Assembly: GCA_024235895.1 (NCBI GenBank)
Contig: JACKLM010000004.1
Location: forward strand, 62,001 to 126,000
Origin: Burkholderiaceae bacterium
GTDB taxonomy: Bacteria > Pseudomonadota > Gammaproteobacteria > Burkholderiales > Burkholderiaceae_C
Length of the DNA stretch: 64,000 nucleotides
Direction: 5' to 3'
Every line of letters starts with the position of its first letter. The stretch's first letter is position 1. Positions 36,457 through 47,100 of the stretch are shown here, piece by piece. The position numbers were made by a program, and so were the translations under genes. A model generated the notes under the pieces. That model saw only the letters and a list, made by a program, of their open reading frames with translations, searched no databases and was not told where the DNA came from.

Positions 36457-37551
36457 ATGAGCACCCTCTTCGACCCCCTGCGCGTCGGCGCCCTGCAGCT
36501 GCCGCACCGCGTCGTCATGGCCCCGCTGACGCGCAACCGCGCCCCGCGCGGCATCCCCTCGGCGCTGATGGCCGAGTACTACGCGCAGCGCGCCGACCCC
36601 GAGCGCGGCGCGGCGCTGCTGATCACCGAGGCGAGCCCGATCGCCCCGCTCGCGCACGGCTACCTCGATACCCCCGGCATCCACGACGACGCCCAGGTCG
36701 CCGCCTGGCGCCGGGTCACCGACGCGGTGCACGCGCGCGGCGGGCTGATCGCGATCCAGCTCTGGCATGTCGGGCGCATCTCGCACACGAGCCTGCTGCC
36801 GCCCGGCGAGCAGCCGGTCGCCCCGAGCGCGATCACCGCCGCCAGCAAGACCTTCACGCGCGACGGCTTCGTCGACTGCTCGTCGCCGCGCGCGCTGCGC
36901 GCCGACGAGATCCCGGGCGTCGTCGCGCAGTACCGGCGCGCCGCCGAACGCGCGCGTGAAGCCGGCTTCGACGCCGTCGAGGTGCACGCGGCCAACGGCT
37001 ACCTGATCGACCAGTTCCTGCGCGACAGCACGAACCGGCGCGACGACGACTGGGGTGGCCCGGTCGCCGACCGCTGCCGGCTGCTGGCCGAGGTGATGCG
37101 TGCGGTCGCCGGTGCGATCGGCGGCGGGCGCACCGGGGTTCGGCTGTCGCCGGTCTCACCGGTCAACGACGCCGCGCTGGACAGCGACCCGCAGGCGCTG
37201 TACGCGCACGCGATGCGCGAGCTGGCGCCACTGTCGCTGGCCTGGGTGCACGTCGTCGAGGGCACGACCGGCGGGCCGCGCGAGCTGGCCGGGTTCGACT
37301 TCGCCGCGATGCGTGCGCCGCTGGCCGGCCGCGGCACCGCGTGGATGGTCAACAACGGCTATACGAGGCCGATGGCGATGCAGGCGGTCGCCGATGGCGC
37401 GGCGGACCTGGTCGCCTTCGGCCGGCCGTTCATCGCCAACCCCGACCTGACGCACCGGCTGCGCCACGATCTGCCGCTGGCCGATGCGGATCGCAGGACC
37501 TTCTACGGCGGCGGCGCCGCCGGCTATACGGACTACCCCGCGCTGGCCTGA
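36457..37551 (+). CDS. NADH:flavin oxidoreductase, old yellow enzyme family (NemA-like)
   Basis: FMN enzyme that reduces activated alkenes such as N-ethylmaleimide or nitro compounds; 364 residues. Features are the N-terminal LFDPLRVGALQLPHRVVMAP, IQLWHVGRISH, the substrate-anion pair in VEVHAANGYLIDQFL, and RTGVRLSPVSPVND. The C-terminal FGRPFIANPDLTHRL binds FMN. The TGA stop is fused to a family-2 repeat, and the 3' third of the gene is repeated in damaged form from about 39512 onward. Physiological substrate is unknown. Confidence 0.95.
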   Translation: MSTLFDPLRVGALQLPHRVVMAPLTRNRAPRGIPSALMAEYYAQRADPERGAALLITEASPIAPLAHGYLDTPGIHDDAQVAAWRRVTDAVHARGGLIAIQLWHVGRISHTSLLPPGEQPVAPSAITAASKTFTRDGFVDCSSPRALRADEIPGVVAQYRRAAERAREAGFDAVEVHAANGYLIDQFLRDSTNRRDDDWGGPVADRCRLLAEVMRAVAGAIGGGRTGVRLSPVSPVNDAALDSDPQALYAHAMRELAPLSLAWVHVVEGTTGGPRELAGFDFAAMRAPLAGRGTAWMVNNGYTRPMAMQAVADGAADLVAFGRPFIANPDLTHRLRHDLPLADADRRTFYGGGAAGYTDYPALA

Positions 37552-37711
37552 GAGCCTGTGAAGCATTCCGCCTCACCCGCTCGTGCGGCCCAAGAGGCCC
37601 CACTCTTCGTTACAAATGCTCGCCATAGCCCGAGCTATGGCTGCGCTTTGCGCCTCGATTGGAGCCTCTTGGACCACCCGCTCGGGCGCGCCGGAATACT
37701 TCACAGGCTCT
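37551..37711. repeat. Family-2 repeat, full copy with terminal inverted repeats
   Basis: This 161-bp element starts at the last base of the OYE stop codon. Its ends are 20-bp inverted repeats (37551-37570 and 37692-37711, two mismatches). Inside are a complementary pair around 37590-37600 and 37661-37671 (CCAAGAGGCC type) and a hairpin with arms GCCATAGC and GCTATGGC (near 37622-37641). The element could fold into one long stem and may act as a bidirectional terminator. Fragments occur at 35392-35438 and 41655-41702. Confidence 0.8.
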
Positions 37712-37796
37712 GAGCGGCGCGATCGGTCCGCGCCGTGGTCGGCGGTTCCTCGCCCAGCGGCAAGCCATCCGGCCCACCCCACGACTCGCCCGAACC

Positions 37797-38858
37797 ATGG
37801 CCCAGGCGGCTTCGGACCGGAAGCGACCGGCGCGCATCGCGTTGACGCTGACGCTGGCGACCGCGGCGGCGCTGCTGGCCGAGCGGCTGCACGTGCCGCT
37901 GCCGTGGATGATCGGCCCGTTGCTGGCGACCGCCGCGCTCGGCGTCATCGGGGCGCCGGTGGAAGCGTCGCAGCGGCTGCGCAACGCGGGCCAGTGGGCG
38001 ATCGGCGCCACGCTGGGGCTCACCTTCACCCCCGAGGTGGCCGCGCTGCTGCCGGGTCTGGCGCCGGCAATCGTCGTCGGTGCGGCCTGGGCCTTGTTCG
38101 CCGGCTGGGCCTTCCACCGCTGGCTGGCGCGCGCCAACCCGGGCGAGGCGCCGTCGTCGACCTTCTTCGCCGCCGCGATCGGAGGCGCCTCCGAGATGGC
38201 GGTGCTGGCCGAGCGCGCCGGCGCGCGCGTCGACCGCGTCGCGGCGGCGCACTCGCTGCGGCTGATGATCGTCGTCGTCGTGCTGCCGTTCGGGCTGCAT
38301 TTCTCGGGCGCGCGCGGGGTCGACCTGCTGCCGCCGTCGGCGCACGGCGTCGATCCTGCCGGCCTGGCGCTGCTCGTCATGCTGACGCTGGCCGGGGTGG
38401 CGCTGATGCGCGCGCTTCGGCTGCCCAACCCCTGGGTGCTCGGCGCGCTGGCCTCGACGCTGGCACTCACCGCCTCCGGCATCACGCTGTCGGCGTTGCC
38501 GGGCGCGGTGCCGGCGGCCGGGCAGCTCTTCATCGGTGTCGCGCTGGGCGCGCGCTTCACGCCCGGCTTCGCGCGCGCGGCGCCGCGCTGGCTGGCGAGC
38601 GTGGCGCTCGGCACCGTCGCGCTGATCGCGGTGTCGGCCGGGTTCGGCGCGCTGCTGGCCGGCGTCACCGGGCTGCACCCGGCCACCGGGGTGCTGGCGA
38701 CCGCCCCCGGCGGGATCGCCGAGATGTGCATCACGGCCAAGGTGCTGCAGCTCGGAGTGCCGGTGGTCACCGCCTTCCACGTGCTGCGCTATCTGGCGGT
38801 GCTGCTGCTGACGGGGCCACTCTATCGCGCCGAGCTGCAAAGGCTTGCGGGCGAGTGA
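37797..38858 (+). CDS. AbrB family membrane protein (intact copy)
   Basis: Inner-membrane protein of 353 residues with about ten helices in two repeats, belonging to the AbrB/'ammonia monooxygenase-like' family; the transported substrate is not established. Typical pieces are LHVPLPWMIGPLLATAALGV, EAPSSTFFAAAIGGASEMAV (the GGxxEM repeat motif) and TAPGGIAEMCITAKVL, its second occurrence. The ATG at 37797 is preferred; the frame is open to 37659 in the repeat. A frameshifted second copy of the same gene lies 2.2 kb downstream. Confidence 0.9.
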   Translation: MAQAASDRKRPARIALTLTLATAAALLAERLHVPLPWMIGPLLATAALGVIGAPVEASQRLRNAGQWAIGATLGLTFTPEVAALLPGLAPAIVVGAAWALFAGWAFHRWLARANPGEAPSSTFFAAAIGGASEMAVLAERAGARVDRVAAAHSLRLMIVVVVLPFGLHFSGARGVDLLPPSAHGVDPAGLALLVMLTLAGVALMRALRLPNPWVLGALASTLALTASGITLSALPGAVPAAGQLFIGVALGARFTPGFARAAPRWLASVALGTVALIAVSAGFGALLAGVTGLHPATGVLATAPGGIAEMCITAKVLQLGVPVVTAFHVLRYLAVLLLTGPLYRAELQRLAGE

Positions 38859-39030
38859 GTGCATACTTCTATATGCAATCCCGCCTCGGCCGGCCGACGG
38901 CGACGTCGAGCGTTCATGCAGGAGCGCACTCAAGCCTTCAACTGGCGGCCGCGGTCGGCCCGTTGCTGTCCTTCGCTGAGGCCCGCTGTTTGCCGCTGGC
39001 CGCGTTCGACGACCGCGCGTGCCAAGGTCA

Positions 39031-40980
39031 CCTCCCATCCGTCGTCGGCTTCACCGCCGGCTCGGCCACGCGATCGCCGACCTTGCCGCCGGACAAGTTC
39101 GACCCCCGCTCGATGGTCCGACTGTTGTTCGCTTGCCTGGCGTCCCCAGCCCGCCATCGCGTGGTGCGTGCGGCAGCGAGGGCTGGATCGGGCGGCAGGC
39201 GCACCGGCGGGGTTCAATCTGTCGAGCCAGTCTCACCAGATCCAGCGACGATCCGCAGTTGACACTTTCACCCGCGCAAGCGCGACGGCCACCACGCGAC
39301 GGTCCTCACCGCGCGTGAGCCAGCGCACTGATCGAACTGCCCTGAGGTGCGCTGGCGGACGTTGCGCCTGTGGCTCGCCATGATCACCTGGCCGATGGCC
39401 AGCGCTTCGCGCCTTCCAGCGCGACCGATGAATCGCGCCAGCTAAGGCGCGCACAACGCCGGTTCCGCCGTTGATGGCGCACAACGCGCATCACGATCAA
39501 TTCGCCGCCCGGCGATGCAGGCGGCGGCCAGCTCGCGCAAGGCAGATGGCGCAGCGGCGAGCTTGGTCGCGCTCGGCGTCCCGGCCCGTTCATCGCCAGG
39601 TACCCGACCTGACGCGTGCGCTGCGCCACGATCTGCCGCTGGCCGATGCGGATCGCAGCGCCGACACCGTGCTGCGGCGGCGCGGCGTTGCTGACTGGCG
39701 CACGCAGCCGGGCAGCCGGCAGCCGCGCCAAGCGTGCCGAAGCATTCCGCCTCACCAGCAAAAGCAAGGGCCGTAGGCCAATTCCACCTCGTCCCGAGGC
39801 GATTTGCGCCATAGGGTCCTCGAGCGCGATCCCTCGTTCGCAAATACGCATCGCCACTTACGCGAGCTGATGCCGCCGTGGGCCAGAACCCGGGGGCCTG
39901 CTCGGAACCTGCCAGCCCAAAGCCGCCGGTCTGCGCAGGCGCGATCGGTCCGCGCCGTGGTCGGCGGTTCCTCGCCCAGCGGCAAGCCATCCGGCCCACC
40001 CACGCTCGCTCTGAACCATGGCCCAGGCGGCTTCGGACCGGAAGCGACCGGCGCGCATCGCGTTGACGCAGGGTGCGCGCTGGCGACCGCAGCGGCGCTG
40101 CTGGCCGAGCGGCTGCACGTGCCGCTGCCGTGGATGATCGGCCGTTGCTGGCGACCGCCGCGCTCTCCGGCGTCATCAGGGCGCCGGTGGAAGCGTCGCA
40201 GCGGCTGCGCAACGCGGGCCAGTGGGCGATCGGCGCCACGCTGGGGCTCACCTTCACCCCGGGTGGCCGCGCTGCTGCCGGGTCTGGCGCCCGGCAATCG
40301 TCGTCGGTGCGGCCTGGGCCTTGTTCGCCAGCTGGGCCTTCCACCGCTGGCTGGCGCGCGCCAACCCGGGCGAGGCGCCGTCGTCGACCTTCTTCGCCGC
40401 CGCGATCAGGCGCCTCCGAGATGGCGGTGCTGGCCGAGCGCGCCGGCGCGCTGCGATCGACCAGCGTCGCGGCAGCGCACCGCTGCAGCTGATGATCGTC
40501 GTCGTCGTGCTGCCGTTCGGGCTGCATTTCTCAGGCGCGCGCGGGGTCGACCTGCTGCCGCCGTCGGCGCACGGCGTCGATCCTGCCGGGCCTGGCGCTG
40601 CTCGTCATGCTGACGCTGGCCGGGGTGGCGCTGATGCGCGCGCTTCGGCTGCCCAACCCTGGGTGCTCGGCGCGCTGGCCTCGACGCTGGCACTCACCGC
40701 CTCCGGCATCACGCTGTCGGCGTTGCCGGGCGCGTGCCCTGTGCCAGCGACCAGGCAGCTCTTCATCAGTGTCGCGCTGGGCGCACTGCTTCACGCCAGG
40801 GCTTCGCGCGCGCGCGCGCCGCGCTGGCTGGCGAGCGTGGCGCTCGGCACCGTCGCGCTGATCGCGGTGTCGGCCGGGTTCGGCGCGCTGCTGGCCAGCG
40901 TCACCGGGCTGCACCCGGCCACCAGGGTGCTGGCGACCGCCCCGGCAGGGATCGCCGAGATGTGCATCACGGCCAAGGTG
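39031..40980. repeat. Damaged tandem duplicate of the OYE-3'/AbrB segment
   Basis: About 2.2 kb appears twice in tandem. From 39031 to about 39510 the sequence is a garbled version of 41259-41795 (the start of the DNA before the MOSC gene). From 39512 it continues as a garbled version of 37374-38800 (OYE 3' end, family-2 repeat, AbrB). Divergence is heavy at 39031-39980 and milder to about 40980; beyond that, and at 38862-39030 versus 41098-41259, the copies are nearly identical. No intact gene lies in 38859-40017. Confidence 0.8.
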
Positions 40981-41094
40981 CTGCAGCTCGGAGTGCCGGT
41001 GGTCACCGCCTTCCACGTGCTGCGCTATCTGGCGGTGCTGCTGCTGACGGGGCCACTCTATCGCGCCGAGCTGCAAAGGCTTGCGGGCGAGTGA
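40018..41094 (+). pseudogene. AbrB family gene, frameshifted second copy
   Basis: Clearly homologous to 37797-38858 from the ATG to the final AELQRLAGE, but with many small insertions and deletions that break the frame (for example near 40068-40082, 40140-40165, 40258-40290, 40405-40415, 40449-40485 and 40735-40755). Many substitutions change CG to CA (for example 40330, 40765 and 40923). The last 120 bp match the intact copy perfectly. It is either a decaying duplicate or an assembly error; it cannot encode the full protein. Confidence 0.85.
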
Positions 41095-41164
41095 GTCCAT
41101 ACTTCTGCTATGCAATCCCGCCTCGGCCGGCCGACGGCGACGTCGAGCGTTCATGCAGGAGCGC

Positions 41165-41425
41165 ACTCAAGCCTTCAACTGGCGGCCGCGGTCGGCCCGT
41201 TGCTGTCCTTCGCTGAGGCCCGCTGTTTGCCGCTGGCCGCGTTCGACGACCGCGCGTGCCAAGGTCGGCGGGCACCCTCCCACTCCATGTCCCCCCGCCG
41301 TCGGCTTGCGCCGCCGGCTCCTCCTCTACTTACGTGGGAGGGTGCCCGCCGACCTTGGCCTGCCACGACCCCGGTATTCGACCGTCGAATACCAGTTCGG
41401 TGGCCCGCCGTCCCCGGCCCGCTCG
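41165..41425. repeat. Family-1 palindromic repeat, copy 3 (single hybrid module)
   Basis: A shorter version lies between the second AbrB copy and the MOSC gene. Arms at 41259-41282 and 41335-41358 are perfectly complementary over 24 bp. The left inner part matches module Y (CTCCATGTCCCCC), while the right inner part matches module X (CGCCGTCGGCTTGCGCCG), so it is a hybrid. The linker hairpin is perfect: GGTATTCGAC (41373-41382) and GTCGAATACC (41384-41393). A broken version appears in the damaged duplicate near 39025-39240. Confidence 0.82.
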
Positions 41426-41654
41426 GTCGTGGCATGCGTACGAAAGAAGAGTGCTATCGAGGGGCGGCAAGCGACCGGCGGCGGTCAATCGTCGACAACC
41501 CAGTCCTTGTCGATCGAACCTAGATCCGGCAGTTGACCGCTTTCTTCCGCATGCAAGGTCTTGACGTGCTTAACGAAACTGGCCACGACGGTCCTCACCT
41601 GTTGGGTGAGCACGCTGCGCACCCGATCGAACCGCCCTCGACCACGCTGGCGGC

Positions 41655-41702
41655 GTTGCGAATGCTCGCCATGGCAAAGGCCATGGCTGCGCTTCGCGCC
41701 TT
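41655..41702. repeat. Family-2 repeat fragment (inner hairpin part)
   Basis: The segment with AATGCTCGCCATGGC and GCCATGGCTGCGCTTCGC matches the inner hairpin of the full element at 37612-37653, with loop CAAAG in place of CGAGC-like sequence. The terminal inverted repeats are not recognisable. The rest of the 680-bp gap 41095-41772 holds the AbrB 3' flank, family-1 copy 3 and no gene. Confidence 0.65.
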
Positions 41703-41772
41703 GCCAGCGCGGCCGATGACGGCCCGCTCGGGCGCGCCCAACCGCCGGATCTAGGTTGAACGCAAACGCGCA

Positions 41773-42354
41773 TCACGCCAGATTCCGCCGCCCGGCCATG
41801 CGGGCGCGGAACAGCTCGCGCAGGTTGACCTCGCGCGGCCCCGGGATCAGCGCGATCGGGTCGCCGGCGCACAGCGTCCCGGGCTCGACGACCGCCAGGT
41901 AGCTGCCGCAGTAGCCCGACTGCACCATGAGCTTGACCGCCTGCGCGAAGCCGAGCGCGGCGCCGAGCTTGTCGCAGGGCCGGCGCGGCTCGCTGACGGC
42001 CAGCACGCAGCCGGGCAGCCGCAGCCGGTCGCCGACCCACAGCCGGTCCTCGGTGATCCCCTGCAGCGTCAGGTTCTCGCCCAGCAGGCCGGGCGGCACG
42101 GCCTCGTCCCAGGCCGCCGCGCGCGCCTGCGCGCGCACCGTCTGCCAGAACGCGAAGTGCTCGCTCGGGTAGGCATAGACCGCCTTCGTGATGCCGCCGT
42201 GGGCAGAAAGGTCGGCCTGCTCGTCGCCTGCCAGCCCGAGCCGCCGTACCGCGACCGGGCCGTCGACCGGCCGCTTGCCGATCGCGGACAGGAACTCGCG
42301 GCCGCCGACGCGCAGCATGCGTGCCTGGCCGACATTGACGCTCAGGATCTGCAT
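41773..42354 (-). CDS. MOSC domain-containing protein (YiiM-like)
   Basis: Small cytosolic protein of 193 residues with a MOSC domain, the C-terminal fold of molybdenum-cofactor sulfurases. It contains LGLAGDEQADLSAHGGITKA, LLGENLTLQGI and the likely cofactor-binding Cys in EPRRPCDKLGA. Relatives such as YiiM bind molybdenum cofactor and reduce N-hydroxylated compounds, a link to the molybdate importer near the left end. It is monocistronic, divergent from pckG, and its 3' end faces the repeat-rich region. Confidence 0.92.
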   Translation of the reverse strand: MQILSVNVGQARMLRVGGREFLSAIGKRPVDGPVAVRRLGLAGDEQADLSAHGGITKAVYAYPSEHFAFWQTVRAQARAAAWDEAVPPGLLGENLTLQGITEDRLWVGDRLRLPGCVLAVSEPRRPCDKLGAALGFAQAVKLMVQSGYCGSYLAVVEPGTLCAGDPIALIPGPREVNLRELFRARMAGRRNLA

Positions 42355-42612
42355 CTCTCCACGGGCTCCGGCCAGGATTGTGTGCGGACCCCCGCGACCG
42401 AGCGTAGCCCGACACCGGCAGGGGTGCGCCGATGGGGCGACAATCGCCCCCCCGGGTACCGGCGGCGCAAACCGGTGGCGGTATTCGGCGAGCCCCGCGC
42501 CGGCTGCGGCCGTGGCGGCGCGCGCAGCGTCGTGCGGCAGCAGTCAGGGTGCGAGTCTGGCCGAATCCTGTTCCTCCGTTTCCCTTTTGTCCGCGATTCG
42601 ACTGGAGACCCG

Positions 42613-44493
<1,881 letters not shown>

Positions 44494-44564
44494 AGACGGC
44501 GCCGAGAGGGCCGGGCGCGCCGCGCGCGGCGCGCCCGGCCCGCGCCACGCTTGCGCGGTCGCCC

Positions 44565-45398
44565 GTGCGCATCCAGCTGCTGTCGGACCTGCACCTGGAG
44601 TCCGAGGCCTTCGACCCCGAGCCGGCACCCGGGGCCGAGCTGCTCGTGCTGGCGGGCGACATCGACCGCGACTGGCACGGCTACGCGCGCTTCGCCGGCT
44701 GGCCGGTGCCGGTGCTGGTGGTGGCCGGCAACCACGAGTTCGACGGCCGCGAGCTCGACCAGGCCTGGCCGGCGCTGCGCGATCGCTGCGCCGCGCTCGG
44801 CTTCGCGCTGCTCGAGCGCGAGTCGGTCGTGCTGCGCGGCGCCGACGGCCGCCGCGTTCGATTCCTCGGCACGGTGCGCTGGTGCGACTTCGAGCTCTTC
44901 GGCGGCCCCGGAACGACGGCCCACGCGCGCGCGCTGCGCGCGGCGTCGTACTTCCAGCGCCTGATGAAGGCCACCCGCGGCGGCGCACCGTTCGACGCCG
45001 AGGCGGTACGCGCCGAGGGCCGCCGCTGCGGCGACTGGCTCGCGCAGGCGCTGGCCGCCGACCCGGACGCCGCGGCCGGTGCGGGTGCCGATCCCGATAC
45101 CGATCCCGCGAGCGGACCGGCCTGGGACGCGACCGTCGTCGTCACCCACTTCGGCCCCAGCGCCGCCAGCGTCGACCCCCGCTTCGGGCGCCAGCCCAGC
45201 AGCGCGAGCTTCTGCAACGCCGACGATGCGCTGCTGCCCGGCGCCGACCTGTGGCTGCACGGCCATGTGCATTGCCGGCACGACTACACCGTGTGCCATG
45301 CGGGCGGGCGGCGCACCCGCGTGGTCTGCCAGTCGCGCGGCAATGCGTCCAAGGGCGAGGCCGCCGGATTCGACCCGCTGCGCGTCATCGAGGCCTGA
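44565..45398 (+). CDS. Metallophosphoesterase
   Basis: Calcineurin-like phosphoesterase of 277 residues. Metal-binding motifs in order are SDLHLE, AGDID, AGNHEF, VVTHFGPS and HGHVHCRHD, giving the full dinuclear metal site. There is no ATG; the GTG at 44565 directly before RIQLLSDLHLE is the best start. A low-complexity Ala/Asp-rich loop (residues about 165-185) precedes the third motif. It follows pckG by 71 bp and may be read from the same promoter. The substrate is unknown. Confidence 0.93.
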   Translation: MRIQLLSDLHLESEAFDPEPAPGAELLVLAGDIDRDWHGYARFAGWPVPVLVVAGNHEFDGRELDQAWPALRDRCAALGFALLERESVVLRGADGRRVRFLGTVRWCDFELFGGPGTTAHARALRAASYFQRLMKATRGGAPFDAEAVRAEGRRCGDWLAQALAADPDAAAGAGADPDTDPASGPAWDATVVVTHFGPSAASVDPRFGRQPSSASFCNADDALLPGADLWLHGHVHCRHDYTVCHAGGRRTRVVCQSRGNASKGEAAGFDPLRVIEA

Positions 45399-45507
45399 CG
45401 CCGCCGACATCGGCTGTGCCACACTCGGCCGCGGCCTCGCGAGACCCCGGCGACGCGAGCTGCACGATTCGCGTAGGCACCGCTGCAAACCCGAGGAGAA
45501 CCCGACG

Positions 45508-45930
45508 ATGAAGATCCTGATCGCTGTCGACGGCAGCCCGTTCACCAAGCGCATGCTCGCGTACCTGACGGCGCACGACGAGTTTCCCGGCCGTGGCCAC
45601 GACTACACGGTGCTGACCGCGGTGCCACCGGTGCCGCCGCGCGCCGCCGCCGTGGTCGACAAGGCGACGCTGGACGGCTACTACGGCGACGAGGCGGAGA
45701 AGGTCTTCAAGCCGATCCGCAGCTTCCTGTCGCGCCAGGGCATCGACGCGAAGTTCCAGTACAAGGTCGGCCACGCTGGCGAGACGATCTCGTCGATCGC
45801 CGACAAGGGCAAGTTCGACCTGCTGGTGATGGGCTCGCACGGCCACGGCACGCTGACCAACCTCGTCATGGGGTCGGTCGCGACCAAGGTGCTCGCGCAC
45901 AGCAAAGTGCCGGTGCTGCTGGTGCGCTGA
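45508..45930 (+). CDS. Universal stress protein (UspA family)
   Basis: Small cytosolic protein of 140 residues. It starts MKILIAVDGSPFTKRMLAYL and ends with the ATP-binding pattern LLVMGSHGHGTLTNLVMGSV. GAGGAGA lies 8 nt before the ATG. It is shorter than, and only distantly similar to, the stress protein at 11501-11995. It stands alone between the phosphoesterase and a convergent TetR gene. Confidence 0.95.
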   Translation: MKILIAVDGSPFTKRMLAYLTAHDEFPGRGHDYTVLTAVPPVPPRAAAVVDKATLDGYYGDEAEKVFKPIRSFLSRQGIDAKFQYKVGHAGETISSIADKGKFDLLVMGSHGHGTLTNLVMGSVATKVLAHSKVPVLLVR

Positions 45931-46002
45931 CGCGCCCGCTGGCGAGGTGACCGGCCGCGGCCCAGGCTGCGCGCCGCGCCCGCCGGCGCCATCCGGATCG
46001 CG

Positions 46003-46620
46003 TCAGGAGGCCCGCTCGGGCCGGCGCCGCAGTCCGTCGAAGCAGGTGCCCAGGACCATCTCGACGATCTGCGCATCGTCGAAGCGGCCACCGGCCTTCA
46101 GAAACCCGGGCACCGGGTCGCAGGCGCGCGCGAACAGCGTGTACAGCACGAGCTCGCCCGGCAGCGCGGGCTCGATGTCACCGTCGGCCTGGGCGCGCTC
46201 GATCCAGGCCCCGAGCTCGTCGCTGACCTGCATCAGCAGGTCGGTGTAGGCCGCGCTGCCGAGCAGCTCGGCACGCAGCGAGGAGTTCTGCGACGGCAGG
46301 GTCGGCATCTCGCCGGCGAGTTGCACCTGCAGCGCCCAGCGCGTCACCGCGCGCAGCTTGTCGAACGCGCGCGCGTCGGCCGGCTGCGCGGCGACGACCT
46401 CGGCCGACTTGTGCAGCACGCGCACCATCGCCGCCGCCGCGAGCGCCTCCTTGGACGCGAAATGCTTGTACAGGCTCGCCTTGGCGATGCCGACGTCCGC
46501 GGCGACCTCGTCGACCGTCATCAGGTCGAAGCCCTTCTCGGCGAGCAGCCGGTTGACCGACGCGATGATCGCGTCCTCGCGCACGCGCAGAACCTGTTCG
46601 CGAAACGATCCTCGAGCCAT
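46003..46620 (-). CDS. TetR/AcrR family transcriptional regulator
   Basis: One-component regulator of 205 residues. The N-terminal helix-turn-helix is TVDEVAADVGIAKASLYKHF, followed by SKEALAAAAMVRV; the rest is the ligand-binding helical domain. No obvious target is adjacent: it is convergent with the stress-protein gene, and the next gene upstream is a small uncertain ORF on the same strand. Effector is unknown. Confidence 0.93.
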   Translation of the reverse strand: MARGSFREQVLRVREDAIIASVNRLLAEKGFDLMTVDEVAADVGIAKASLYKHFASKEALAAAAMVRVLHKSAEVVAAQPADARAFDKLRAVTRWALQVQLAGEMPTLPSQNSSLRAELLGSAAYTDLLMQVSDELGAWIERAQADGDIEPALPGELVLYTLFARACDPVPGFLKAGGRFDDAQIVEMVLGTCFDGLRRRPERAS

Positions 46621-46755
46621 CCAGACATTCTAGGTCGCGGACCGAGGCCCACGACCGGCCGGGGCATTCGTGCGGGAGTCGGCCGATCGGATCGGCTGAG
46701 CGGCAACGCCGCCAGCGAAACCACGGCGCGGATACGCGCGGCCGCGCCGTGGCGA

Positions 46756-47006
46756 TCAGGCCCTCAGGCGGTCAAGGGCGGCGGCTTGGGCGAGGAACGC
46801 GTCGGCCACGGCCGCCAGCGCCGGCCCGCCTCGCTCGCGGCCGTGGCGGCCACGGCCCGCTGCTCGGACTCCAGCGGCCGCTCGGCAGAGGGCTGAAGGG
46901 TCATCTCCATCCCGAAGCAGGTTCCCATGTCGGCCGCGTCGGGCAGCACGGCATGCTCGCGACGGTGCGAGAACAGCTTGGCCAGGCTCGACAACGCGGT
47001 GCTCAT
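46756..47006 (-). pseudogene. Small gene with a probable frameshift
   Basis: From the ATG at 47006 (GGGAG about 7 nt upstream) a sensible protein starts (MSTALSSLAKLFSHRREHAV, then LPDAADMGTCFGMEMTL). After about residue 55 this frame turns into Arg/Pro-rich noise and ends at 46764. The neighbouring frame then carries a normal-looking helical tail (GGPALAAVADAFLAQAAALD) that ends at 46756. The switch falls near a perfect GGCCGTGG/CCACGGCC palindrome (46839-46857), where a one-base error or mutation is likely. Unknown family. Confidence 0.5.
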
Positions 47007-47100
47007 GTGGAACTCCCCGGCGCCAGTATGCGCAGCCACAGTGTCCACCCTGTGACCGGGGTCGCAACTGAGCTGATCTGGGGGATTGGTGCGCCAGTTC

